DNA of 64,000 bases from Rhodobacteraceae bacterium M385 (lineage in GTDB: Bacteria; Pseudomonadota; Alphaproteobacteria; Rhodobacterales; Rhodobacteraceae), in NCBI GenBank assembly GCA_025141835.1, contig CP081102.1:310001-374000 (forward strand), given 5' to 3'. Positions 8,050-17,500 of this stretch are shown here, piece after piece. The notes under the pieces were generated by a model that saw nothing but the letters and a program-made list of their open reading frames with translations, did not search any database and had not been told where the DNA came from. Made by a program: the position numbers and the translations under genes. Position 1 is the stretch's first letter, and every line of letters begins with the position of its first letter.

Positions 8050-9050
8050 CACAGCGCTTCCAGCGCGTCACAGAGGCGGCCCGCGCCTTGGCGGAACGGA
8101 TCGGCGGTGGGCAGGCCCATGCGTTTTTCGATATCGGCAAGGCATTGCAGCGCCTCGTCTTCCCCCAGAGCAGCGGTGTTGACGGAGATGCCTACGACCT
8201 CGGCCTTGGGGTTGGCGATGCGGGCAAGCGGCAGGGCGGTGTCACGCAGGGCTTCGAGCGTCGGCAGGGAATAGCCGGGCAGGCCCCGCATATGGGTGCG
8301 GGTCGGCTCGTGCGAGAGGATCAGCGCATCGGGTTGGCCGCCGTGGATCAGGGCCATGGTAACGCCAGAATAGGACACGTGGAACAGGCTGCCCTGACCT
8401 TCGATCATGTCCCAGTGATCCTCATCATTGTCGGGTGTCAGCCATTCGACGGCACCGGCCATGAAGTCTGCAATCACGGCGTCCAGCGGGACGCCGTCGC
8501 CGGTCACGAGAATGCCAGTCTGACCTGTGGCACGGAAGCTCGACTTCAGGCCACGGGCCTTCATTTCCTTGTCCATCGCCAGGGACGTATACATTTTGCC
8601 CGCCGAGCAATCGGTGCCCACCGCCAAGCAGCGCTTGCCTGTGCGTTTGACGCCATTGGCGATTGGGTAATCGACCGAGGGGATACGCACATCGTGCAGG
8701 GTACGCCCGTATTCCTTGGCAACAGCCACCAGATCGGGTTCGTCGTTGAGCAGGTTGTGCAGGCCAGAGGCGATGTCGAAGCCCTCGGCCAGTGCCTCGA
8801 TCAACACGCGCTTCCAGGAGCTGGAGATCACGCCGCCCCGGTTCGCCACGCCGACCACCAGCGTTTTCGCGCCGGATGCTTTGGCGGCGGTAAGGTCCAT
8901 ATCGGCGGCTTTTACATCGGCGTTGCAGCCCTCCATGCGGAACTGGCCGATTACATTCTCGGGGCGCCAGTCGCGGATGCCTTGGGCGACCTTTGCGGCC
9001 AGTTGGTCGGGCGCGTCGCCCAGAAACAGAAGATACGGTGTTTCGATCAT
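8049..9050 (-). CDS. dgcN: DUF1611 P-loop protein, DgcN (D-glutamate N-acetylation)
   Basis: The 333-residue protein is a DUF1611 member with an N-terminal Rossmann-like part (residues 1-140, containing VVGVANRGG) and a C-terminal P-loop NTPase-like part with GTDCSAGK at about residue 160. In the reported D-glutamate pathway DgcN N-acetylates D-glutamate and DgcA racemises the product. I start at the ATG at 9050 (MIETPYLLFLG), where family members start; an in-frame GTG at 9086 would add 12 unconserved residues. It overlaps dgcA by one base. No dedicated regulator gene is adjacent. The DUF1611 assignment is firm; the acetyltransferase role is taken from the family and the pairing. Confidence 0.8.
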   Translation of the reverse strand: MIETPYLLFLGDAPDQLAAKVAQGIRDWRPENVIGQFRMEGCNADVKAADMDLTAAKASGAKTLVVGVANRGGVISSSWKRVLIEALAEGFDIASGLHNLLNDEPDLVAVAKEYGRTLHDVRIPSVDYPIANGVKRTGKRCLAVGTDCSAGKMYTSLAMDKEMKARGLKSSFRATGQTGILVTGDGVPLDAVIADFMAGAVEWLTPDNDEDHWDMIEGQGSLFHVSYSGVTMALIHGGQPDALILSHEPTRTHMRGLPGYSLPTLEALRDTALPLARIANPKAEVVGISVNTAALGEDEALQCLADIEKRMGLPTADPFRQGAGRLCDALEAL

Positions 9051-9199
9051 CGGAGAGGCCCCTTGCGCGGAATAAGTAGGTGTCACGGCAAATTAGCCGC
9101 GTTCCGGCGCACATACTGCGAAAAATGGGGCGTAGCCGAGGTTAATTGCGGAAGATTTTCGCGTGGCTGGAGGTATCGCGCAAAAATTGTGCGCGTGGC

Positions 9200-9550
9200 T
9201 CAGGTTTGCGTCAGCAATCCTGCGGGGCGCGAGTCTGCCAAGACGAAATCAACCGGCGCGGTCGTTGCTGTGGCAGTGTTGCGCTTGAACTCATAGCGCA
9301 TCAGATCGCCATCCTCAGAGGAGGCAACGATCAACGCCTGATAGAGATGCTGAGGGCCGTCGTAGATGTCGATCAACCCGCGCAAACGAGGCGCTTCTTC
9401 CGCCATAACGGCGAAGCCACGGTCGGACATTTCGATGATTGCAAAAGCTTCATCCCCTACATGAACGGACCGCGTGGCGCGTTTGCGTTTGCCTTGCCGT
9501 TGGGCGGCGGCAAGCTGGTCACGTAATTCTTTCGGTAGGTATTCAGACAT
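9200..9550 (-). CDS. Conserved hypothetical protein
   Basis: The 116-residue cytoplasmic-looking protein starts at the ATG at 9550 behind AGAGG. Residues 1-25 are basic and charged (LPKELRDQLAAAQRQGKRKR), followed by a compact beta-rich part (HVGDEAFAIIEMSDRGFAVM) and a YDGPQHLYQALIV segment. It has no signal peptide, membrane segment or catalytic motif that I recognise. Similar hypothetical proteins occur in Rhodobacterales. It stands alone, with 149 bp before the dgcN start and 289 bp before the next gene. That upstream gap holds a GTATATC motif at 9610 but no other clear element. Confidence 0.65.
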   Translation of the reverse strand: MSEYLPKELRDQLAAAQRQGKRKRATRSVHVGDEAFAIIEMSDRGFAVMAEEAPRLRGLIDIYDGPQHLYQALIVASSEDGDLMRYEFKRNTATATTAPVDFVLADSRPAGLLTQT

Positions 9551-9839
9551 AGGAACCTCTGACCAATTGGGGTCGCACGCCATGCAAGGTGGCGAACTTT
9601 CGTGTCAGGTCAATGACGTATATCGGACATTTCCCTTACATTGAGGCGACTTTGCAGGGGCAGCGTTAATATTTCCTTACTGGCTTGGGGCGGCCGTAAA
9701 CGCTGCGGTGCAGAGATTTTCTAGAAGAAATCAGATATTTTTGACCTGTGCGCCGATGCCTAGGCGCCCGTGCGTGCCTTCGCCTATACGCACCGCCCCT
9801 GCGGCCCTACATCCGACTCAGCACATGGAGGAGCGGAAG

Positions 9840-10820
9840 ATGGGTCTGTTGGTAGACGGAAAGTGGCAAGATACTTGGTACGACACCAAAAAATCAGGCG
9901 GTGCGTTCAAGCGGACCGAGGCGCAGTTTCGCAACTGGATCACGGCGGATGGCAGCGCGGGGCCAAGCGGTGAGGGCGGCTTCAAGGCCGAAAGCGGGCG
10001 CTACCATCTTTATGTCTCCCATGCCTGCCCTTGGGCGAACCGGGCGCTGATCTTTCGGGCGTTGAAGGGGCTGGAGTCGCATATCTCTATCTCGGTCGTG
10101 CATCCCGATATGTTGGGCGAAGGCTGGACCTTTGCCACCGATTTCGACGGCGCGACGGGCGACACGCTTTATGGGCTGCCGTTCGCCCGCGACATCTACA
10201 CCAAGGCGCAACCTGATGTGACGACCCGTGTGACCGTGCCAATTCTGTGGGACAAAGAACGCGAAACCATCGTGTCAAACGAGAGCGCCGAGATCATTCG
10301 CATGTTCAACAGCGCCTTTAATGACATCACCGGCAATACCGATGATTACTACCCCGACGCTCTGCGCGACCAGATCGACCAAATCAACGCCCGCGTCTAT
10401 TCCGACGTGAACAACGGCGTCTACAAATCCGGTTTCGCCACCTCGCAAGAGGCGTATGACAACGCTGTGTACACATTGTTCGATGCGCTGGATTGGCTGG
10501 AGGGGATCTTGGCCGAAAGCCGCTACCTGACGGGCGACAGGATTACCGAGGCCGATTGGCGGCTGTTCACCACGCTGATCCGCTTCGATCTGGTCTATCA
10601 CCTGCACTTCAAATGCAATCGCAAGCGGATTGTGGATTACCCGAACCTCTGGGCTTACACGCGTGAGCTGTACCAATGGCCCGGCGTGGAAGGTCAGGTG
10701 AACTTCGATCACATCGTGCGCCATTACCACTATAGCCACGAGACGATTAACCCGCACCGGATCATCCCGATCAATCCGGTGATCGACTGGATGGAACCCC
10801 ACGGTCGCGCGAGCCTCTAA
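9840..10820 (+). CDS. Glutathionyl-hydroquinone reductase (Xi-class GST)
   Basis: The enzyme reduces glutathionyl-hydroquinones to hydroquinones using glutathione, a housekeeping repair of glutathione-quinone adducts. The 326-residue protein has the YqjG/ECM4 layout: a thioredoxin-like N-terminal domain with the catalytic Cys63 in HACPWANRAL, and an all-alpha C-terminal domain (LTGDRITEADWRLFTTLIRFD, then a late HYHYSHETINP motif). The start ATG at 9840 follows GGAGGAGCGGAAG, a strong ribosome site. The open frame continues 44 codons upstream without family similarity. It precedes the cobalamin genes on the same strand, but nothing suggests a shared function. Confidence 0.9.
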   Translation: MGLLVDGKWQDTWYDTKKSGGAFKRTEAQFRNWITADGSAGPSGEGGFKAESGRYHLYVSHACPWANRALIFRALKGLESHISISVVHPDMLGEGWTFATDFDGATGDTLYGLPFARDIYTKAQPDVTTRVTVPILWDKERETIVSNESAEIIRMFNSAFNDITGNTDDYYPDALRDQIDQINARVYSDVNNGVYKSGFATSQEAYDNAVYTLFDALDWLEGILAESRYLTGDRITEADWRLFTTLIRFDLVYHLHFKCNRKRIVDYPNLWAYTRELYQWPGVEGQVNFDHIVRHYHYSHETINPHRIIPINPVIDWMEPHGRASL

Positions 10821-10862
10821 AGCGCATTGCGGGCGGACTGGTTTTCGGCTTCAAAAGGCGTC

Positions 10863-11831
10863 ATGAGCACGCCTTCCCCGAAACGAGACCACGGCGGTGG
10901 TCTGGATGCCGCCGCCGCTGAATACGGCGGCGATCCGCGCGCGTGGCTGGACCTTTCCACGGGGATCAACCCCATTGCCTATCCGGTGGGCGAGTTGTCG
11001 CCGGATGTCTGGGGGCGCCTGCCTGACACGGGGGCAATGTCCCGCCTGCTGGATGCGGCCCGTGCCTTCTGGTCTGTGCCCGATGGGGTGCAGATCATCG
11101 CGGCCGCCGGGGCCTCTCCCCTTATCGCGCGGATGCCGGAACTGGGGGCGGGGGACGAGGTCTATATCCCGACTCCCACCTATAACGAACACGCCGCCGC
11201 CTTTGCCGCGCGCCGCTGGCATGTCTGGGATGATCCCGCCGTGCCCGTTCATGTCTACGTGCATCCCAATAATCCCGATGGGCGGCTCTGGCCGGGCAGC
11301 AAGATCGGCAGGCGGGGCCTTACCATCGTCGATGAAAGCTTCTGCGACACGGTGCCGGACCAAAGCCACATCGCGCGGGCGGCAGAGCCTCGGGTGATTG
11401 TACTGAAAAGTTTTGGCAAGTTCTGGGGCCTTGCGGGGATACGGCTGGGCTTCGCCATGGCCCTGCCCGAAACCTTCGCGCCCGCAGGCCAAGCGAACCT
11501 GCAAGAGCTGATGGGGCCGTGGTCCGTCTCTGGCCCGGCGCTGGAAGTGGGCGCGCGGGCCTTACAAGATCACGCCTGGGCCGACGCCACCCGCGAACGA
11601 CTGGCAAAAGACGCGAAACGGCTCGATGGCCTGATGTGTGCCACGGGGGCAACGCTTGTCGGCGGCACGACCCTGTTTCGCACCTATGCGCTCCCCGATG
11701 CAGAGGCGATGCAGGCGCGTTTGGCGAAACACCATATCTGGACCCGCATCTTTCCCTATTCCGACCACTGGATTCGCCTTGGCCTGCCGGGGACCGAGGC
11801 CGATTGGACCCGGCTAGAGGCCGCCCTGTGA
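10863..11831 (+). CDS. cobC: Threonine-phosphate decarboxylase (cobalamin biosynthesis)
   Basis: The protein decarboxylates L-threonine-O-3-phosphate to (R)-1-amino-2-propanol phosphate, the linker arm of the cobalamin nucleotide loop. Its 322 residues form a class-I PLP aminotransferase fold; the PLP lysine is K186 in SFGKFWGLAGIRLG, and Asp157 of IVDESF lies where the family contacts the pyridine nitrogen. The start ATG at 10863 has only a weak AAAAGG site. Its TGA overlaps the GTG start of the next gene by four bases (GTGA), so the two are coupled. In the alphaproteobacterial naming it is CobC, in the enterobacterial naming CobD. No B12 riboswitch is visible in the 42 bp upstream. Confidence 0.88.
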   Translation: MSTPSPKRDHGGGLDAAAAEYGGDPRAWLDLSTGINPIAYPVGELSPDVWGRLPDTGAMSRLLDAARAFWSVPDGVQIIAAAGASPLIARMPELGAGDEVYIPTPTYNEHAAAFAARRWHVWDDPAVPVHVYVHPNNPDGRLWPGSKIGRRGLTIVDESFCDTVPDQSHIARAAEPRVIVLKSFGKFWGLAGIRLGFAMALPETFAPAGQANLQELMGPWSVSGPALEVGARALQDHAWADATRERLAKDAKRLDGLMCATGATLVGGTTLFRTYALPDAEAMQARLAKHHIWTRIFPYSDHWIRLGLPGTEADWTRLEAAL

Positions 11832-12739
11832 TCGCGACGGCCCCTCTGCTTGTGACGGCGATGGTGCTGGATGCGCTGGTGGGAGAGCCGCGGTGGCTCT
11901 GGTCCCGTGTGACCCACCCGATTGTGCTGATCGGGCGTTTGATTGGCTGGTGTGACCGCCGTTTTAACAGGGGCGCGCAGGGACGTAACGGCGTGTTGGT
12001 GATGGTTGGTCTGGGCCTAGGGGCAATTGCGCTTGGATGGCTGATCGCGGCACTTCCCCTTGGGTGGTTGTGGCAAATTCTTATTGCCGCAGCGCTTTTG
12101 GCGCAGAAATCGCTGGTGCAGCATGTGGCGGCTGTGGCCGATGGCCTGCGCCGCTCGCTTGACGAGGGGAAGCGGGAAGTGGCGATGATCGTGGGGCGCG
12201 ATACCGGCCCCTTGGATGCCCCCGCCGTGGCCCGCGCCGCGATTGAAAGCGCGGCCGAGAATATGTCCGACGGCGTGGTTGCGCCCGCATTTTGGTTTCT
12301 GTTGGGCGGGTTGCCGGGGCTGTTGCTTTATAAAGTTACGAACACGGCAGATTCGATGATCGGCCACCGCACGCCCGAGCACGAGGCGTTTGGATGGGCC
12401 GCCGCCCGTCTGGACGACGTGCTGAACTACATTCCCGCGCGCCTGACGGCGCTTTTGATTGCGCTGACCCACGGGATGGCCGCTCTGCGCTGCGCTAATC
12501 GCGATGGTGGCAAGCATCGGTCGGTGAATGCCGGTTGGCCCGAAGCGGCGATGGCCTCAACCCTCGGCCTGTCCCTATCGGGACCGCGCGCCTACGGCGG
12601 CGAGATGACCGCCGACGCGGCCTTGAACGAAGGCGGCACCCGCGATGCGACGCCCGGCGATATCGCGGCGGCGGTGGGTGTCTTGTGGCGTGTATGGGCG
12701 GCGTTGCTGATCGGCGCTCTGCTGCTTGCGATTATCTGA
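11828..12739 (+). CDS. cobD: Adenosylcobinamide-phosphate synthase, CbiB/CobD family
   Basis: This inner-membrane enzyme attaches the aminopropanol (phosphate) arm to adenosylcobyric acid. The 303-residue protein has several hydrophobic segments (about residues 5-20, 55-95, 150-170 and 280-303) and family blocks such as VLDALVGEP near the start, ENMSDGVVAPAFW and KVTNTADSMIGH in the middle, and NAGWPEAAMASTLG later. It starts with GTG at 11828, overlapping the cobC stop by four bases. The alphaproteobacterial name is cobD, the Salmonella name cbiB. Together the pair makes the lower-ligand arm; the remaining cobalamin genes are elsewhere. Confidence 0.9.
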   Translation: MIATAPLLVTAMVLDALVGEPRWLWSRVTHPIVLIGRLIGWCDRRFNRGAQGRNGVLVMVGLGLGAIALGWLIAALPLGWLWQILIAAALLAQKSLVQHVAAVADGLRRSLDEGKREVAMIVGRDTGPLDAPAVARAAIESAAENMSDGVVAPAFWFLLGGLPGLLLYKVTNTADSMIGHRTPEHEAFGWAAARLDDVLNYIPARLTALLIALTHGMAALRCANRDGGKHRSVNAGWPEAAMASTLGLSLSGPRAYGGEMTADAALNEGGTRDATPGDIAAAVGVLWRVWAALLIGALLLAII

Positions 12740-12804
12740 ATGCTTGCGAGCCGCGCTTGGCACGTTAATCTGCCCCCAAATTAATTGCTTACAAGGTTGC
12801 CCCC

Positions 12805-13977
12805 ATGCGTTTTCTCGCCCCGCTTCTTTTGTCACTCACAATCGGCACCGCCGCACACGCGCAACAATGCGGGGGTGATTTCGGCCAATTCGTCCAAGGC
12901 CTACGGGCCGAAGCCGCCACGCGTGGCCATAGCCAAGAGGCGATTGACGGCTTCTTCCGCCATGCCAGCTATTATCAACGGGCCCTTGATGCGGACCGAC
13001 GACAGGGCATCTTCACGGTGCCTTTCACCGATTTCGCCCGCCGTCTGATCAGCCAGGGGCGTATGGACAACGGCCGCCGCAATGCGGAACGCCAAGCCGC
13101 CACCTTCAACGAGATCGAGCGCCGCTTTGGCGTGTCGCGCGGCATCCTTCTGGCCTTCTGGGCGTTTGAAACCGACTACGGCGCGTTCCAAGGGGATTAC
13201 AATACGCTCGATAGCCTTGTGACACTCGCCCATGATTGCCGTCGGCCAGAGCTGTTCCGCCCCGAGGTTTTCGGCGCGTTGGAGCTGTATGAGAACGGCG
13301 ATTTCGACCCGGTGAACACCGTCGGCGCTTGGGCCGGGGAAATCGGCATGGTGCAGATGTTGCCCGAAGATATCGTGGCCCACGGGATGGACGGCGATGG
13401 CGATGGTCATGTGTCGCTGCAAACCTCCGCCCCTGATGCGCTGATGTCGGGTGCGAATATCCTTTCGTCCCTCGGCTGGCGCTCGGGCGAGCCTTGGTTG
13501 GTGGAAATCACCGTGCCGCAGGATCTGGATTGGTATCAGACCGGCATCCACACCACCCGCCGCGTCAGCGATTGGGAGGCGGATGGCGTCTCGGGCCGCT
13601 CAGGCGCGTTGCCGATGCGCAATGCTCAAGCTTCCATCGTCCTGCCACAAGGGCGCAACGGGCCAGCCTTTATGGCCTATCAGAACTTCAACGTTCTGTT
13701 CGAGTGGAACCAGAGTTTCACCTACGTGCTGACCGCCGCCTACTTTGCTACCCGTCTTGAAGGCGCGCCGGTGTTTGATGCCCGCAACCCCGAGGCTGGC
13801 CTGAACGGCGACCAGATGCGCGCCTTGCAAACAGCGCTGGCGGCCCGTGGCCATGATGTGGGCCGGATCGACGGTATCCTAGGTTCCGGCACCCGCGCTG
13901 CGGTGCGTGAAGAACAGCGTCGCTTGGGAATGCCCGCCGACGCTTGGCCCACCCGCGCTTTGTTGAACGCGCTATGA
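12805..13977 (+). CDS. Lytic murein transglycosylase, MltB-like (second copy)
   Basis: This 390-residue protein is a shorter paralogue of the enzyme at 1012-2589. It has a signal peptide (about residues 1-19, cut after AHA) and an SLT_2/MltB domain with the catalytic Glu122 in FWAFETDYG. A C-terminal PG_binding_1 domain occupies about residues 325-388 (LNGDQMRALQTALAARGH and IDGILGSGTRAAV). It lacks the long Pro/Ala linker of the first copy. The stop overlaps the next ATG by four bases (ATGA), suggesting cotranslation with the following secreted protein. Two such enzymes within 12 kb may act at different growth sites. Confidence 0.88.
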   Translation: MRFLAPLLLSLTIGTAAHAQQCGGDFGQFVQGLRAEAATRGHSQEAIDGFFRHASYYQRALDADRRQGIFTVPFTDFARRLISQGRMDNGRRNAERQAATFNEIERRFGVSRGILLAFWAFETDYGAFQGDYNTLDSLVTLAHDCRRPELFRPEVFGALELYENGDFDPVNTVGAWAGEIGMVQMLPEDIVAHGMDGDGDGHVSLQTSAPDALMSGANILSSLGWRSGEPWLVEITVPQDLDWYQTGIHTTRRVSDWEADGVSGRSGALPMRNAQASIVLPQGRNGPAFMAYQNFNVLFEWNQSFTYVLTAAYFATRLEGAPVFDARNPEAGLNGDQMRALQTALAARGHDVGRIDGILGSGTRAAVREEQRRLGMPADAWPTRALLNAL

Positions 13978-14534
13978 GCCGGTATGCAGTAGCGGCGATG
14001 GCGGTGGCATTGGCCACTCCTGTCGCGGCGCAAGATGTCGCCTCTGATTTTTCCAATGCCTTCACGCAGGCTTATGGTAGCGGAGCAGCCGAGCCCGTCT
14101 CGGCCCGTCTTCGCGGGCTAAGCATCATTGCCGATCTTGAGGGCAATTGGATCGACGCAGGGCAGGTGATGAACGGTTCGGCCTATGATGCTGCGCTCGC
14201 CGAGCAATCATGTTCGTTTATCTATCGGGTCATCGCCACCGACGGGGCGTTCGGGTTTACACTCGAGACCTCTCGTCGAGGGGAGTTGCAGGGCGATCAG
14301 ACAGAGTTTGTCTTCAACTCGGGGTCTTATTTTACCTACGTCAGCGATCTTGATGGCGTGGCACTGCGCCTTTTCCAGACTGATGATCCGCTGAGCCTGG
14401 ATCCCGGCTTGTTGGAATCGACGATCGTCGCGCCGGGCATGTCCGGTGTTGCGCGTGTCGAACTGGTGGGGCCGGACGTGTTGTTGATCGACAGCCCGAC
14501 AGCCGCGCCTATGGTCCTGACGCGCTGCTCTTAA
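13974..14534 (+). CDS. Hypothetical secreted protein
   Basis: The 186-residue protein begins with a signal peptide (about residues 1-18, ending PVAAQ), so it is likely periplasmic. The mature part is rich in beta-strand character, with one Cys in the middle (EQSCSFIYRV) and one at the end (LTRCS) that could form a disulfide. I recognise no domain. Its ATG overlaps the stop of the lytic transglycosylase by four bases, which argues for a linked envelope function. It converges with smc, overlapping its end by four bases. Confidence 0.7.
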   Translation: MSRYAVAAMAVALATPVAAQDVASDFSNAFTQAYGSGAAEPVSARLRGLSIIADLEGNWIDAGQVMNGSAYDAALAEQSCSFIYRVIATDGAFGFTLETSRRGELQGDQTEFVFNSGSYFTYVSDLDGVALRLFQTDDPLSLDPGLLESTIVAPGMSGVARVELVGPDVLLIDSPTAAPMVLTRCS

Positions 14535-17500
14535 GCGACCAGCGTTTCAGCCGCTTTCAGATCCACGCTCACCAACTGGCTCACGCCTTGCTCCCCCATG
14601 GTCACGCCGAACAGGCGGTCCATGCGGGCCATGGTGACGGCGTGGTGGGTGATGGTCAGGAAGCGCGTGTTGGTCATGCGCGTCATCTCATCAAGCATGT
14701 CGCAGAAGCGGGTGACGTTGGCGTCGTCCAATGGCGCGTCAACCTCGTCCAGCACACAGATGGGGGCAGGGTTTGCAAGGAACACGCCAAAGATCAGCGC
14801 CAGCGCGGTCAGGGTCTGCTCACCGCCCGATAGCAGGGACAGGGTGGACAGTTTCTTACCGGGAGGTTGGCAGAGAATTTCCAGCCCGGCTTCCAGCGGA
14901 TCATCGGATTCCACCAGAACCAAGCGCGCCTCGCCGCCCCCGAACAGGTGTGTGAACAGACGCGAGAAATTCTCGTTCACCTCGTCGAACGCCTTCAACA
15001 GACGCTCTCGCCCCTCTTTGTTGAGGCTGTTGATCCCGGTGCGCAGCTTGGCAATCGCCTCTTCCAGATCGACCTTCTCATTGGCCAGCGTGTCGTGTTC
15101 TTCGCGGACCTCACGGCTGTCTTCCTCCGCCCGCAGGTTCACCGCGCCAAGGGCGTCGCGCTGACGGCGCAGGCGCATGACGTTTTGTTCGATGTGATCA
15201 GCCGTGGGCATCGGTTCGGGCAAATCGCCAAGGGTTTCCAGAAGCGTTTCCGGGGTCAGCTCCATCTCTTCGGTGATGCGATCGGCGGCGGCTTGAACGG
15301 CCTCCTGTGCGGCGTCGCGGCGGGCTTCAGCAGCGGCGCGGAGTTCGCGGGCCTCGGACGCGGCGCGTTCGGTATCACGCTCCGTGCCGCTGGCAGCGCG
15401 CAGGTTCATTTCTCCGACCGACAGCGCATCGGCAGAGGCGGCCTTGCGGGCCTCGGACTCAGAGATCTGAATGGCGAGCTGTTCACGCCGCATAGCAATT
15501 TCGCCGGGCTTCTGGCGGGCGTCGATCAGGGCGGCTTCGGCCTCACCGCGGCGTTTTTCCAGCTCGGCCAGGCGCGAGGCGGCGTTGGTTAAGCGGTTCT
15601 GCCAGTTGGTAATTTCGGTGCCGATTTTGGCGATGCGCGACACGCGATCTTCGCCGTCACGCTTGACCTCATCAAAGGCCGCACGTTTGGCGAGCATGGT
15701 CATCCGCGCCGCTTCCACCGTGGTTTTCACGTCGGCCAAGCGGCCACGCACGGCGTCCAGATCGTCCAATTCGGCCAAGGCATCTTGCGCACGGGTCAAT
15801 TCGGCGCGGGCGGTATCGGCCTCTTCCGCGTGGCGCGAGGCGGTCAGGCGAAGGGTTTCCAACTTGCCGTCCAGTACGCTTTGATCGGCCTCGGCGCGGG
15901 CGGCGGCGCGGCTGGCTTGGCTCAGCTGCGTTTCCGCGTCTCGCCGGGCGGTGCGGGCGGATTTATCGGCTTCGGTCAGTTGGTTAAGGCGCTGCGCCAA
16001 ATCTTCATGGGCGGCCTTGGCGGTGTCTGCCTTTGCCCGAGCGCGGAGCCGTTCCTCCTCCAATTCAGACAGGCGGTTTGCCTGCTCCAACCGCCGCGCG
16101 GCGGTGGACACGGCATCGGCGGCGGCGACGGCAAAACCGTCCCAACGCCAAAGATCGCCCTCGCGGCTGACAAGGCGTTGACCGGGCTGCAATTCGGGTT
16201 GCAGGCGGGGGCCGTCGGCGGCGTCGATGATGCCCACTTGCGACAGGCGACGGCCCAGAACTGCGGGGGCTTTTGCGACCTCCGCGGCGGGCTGCGCACC
16301 CGTCGGCAAGGCGGCTGATGCGTCGTATCCGGGCAGGTCTGTCCAGCCTGTTGCGCCCGCCGATGTCGCGCGGGCGGCCTTTAGATCATCGGAAAGGGCG
16401 GCGCCGATTGCGGCCTCAAATCCCGGGGAAACCTTAATCTCGTCAAGGACTTGGTCGCCATCGCCCCGATCCCGTTCCAGCACGCGCGCCAGCGCCGTGA
16501 CCTCTGCATCCAACGTGCCTGCGCGGCCCTCGGCCTCGGACCGGGCAGAGCGTGCTTCGGTCTCGTGGGTTTGGGCGTCGGCACGGGCGGATTCCGTTTC
16601 CAGCAGGGTTTCTTCGGCGCGGGCCGCTAGATCTGTGGCGCGGGTGAGGGCGTCTGTGGCCTCTTCTGCTTCGCGCTTGAGGGTCTGTAACCGATCTGCC
16701 GCGTCGTTGGCGGCTTTTTCCGCTGCCTGGGCGTCTGCGATGTTGCGGGTAACGGCTTTCTCCGCCTCTCCCATACGACGTTCGATCGCTTGGTAGCGTG
16801 CGGCAAGGGCGGCAGATTGCTCTGTAAGATCAGAGAGTTCCGCCTCTTGCCCCGCCAAAACACTGCGGGCGTCGGTGACTGCGTCGCGGGCGTCGCCAAG
16901 GCGGTCATCCTGGCCCTTTTGTGCCCGCTGCAAATCGGCCCGTTCATCTTGCAACCGGGCGACGGTTTCGCCGGCATCTGCGTTCAATGCCTCTTCCCGC
17001 TCGCGGTCTTTGTCGATCTGGGTGATGCGGTTGGTCAGGGTTTCCACGGCGGCGGCGGCACGGTCTGCTTCGGCCTGCAAACTATCGCGTTCCACCAGCA
17101 AACGTTGAAGAATTGCGGCGGCGATTGTGTCTTCTTCGCGCAAGGGGGGCAGCGCTTCTTCCGCCGCTTCGCGGGCCTTCACGGCCTCTAACGCGGCGGT
17201 TTCTGCCTGTGCGGCAGTGGCGAGGCCTGCGCGCAATGCTTCTTCCGCGCGGAGGCGGGCGGCGTCTGCGTCGCGCCAGCGCACGAACAGCAACAGGCCT
17301 TCCGTCAGGCGCAGCTCGGACCCGATCTCGCGGTAGCGGGAGGCTTGTTTTGCCTGTCTTGCCAAGGTGTTAAGCTGTCCGCTGAGTTGGTCGAGAACAT
17401 CATCGGTGCGCGACAGATTTGCCTCGGCGCCCTTCAGTTTCAGCTCCGCCTCATGGCGGCGTTGATAGAGGCCCGAGATGCCTGCGGCCTCTTCCAAGAT

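Noticed and set aside
8088..9296. 402-residue plus-strand frame over dgcN
   Set aside because: It is a shadow of the DUF1611 gene.
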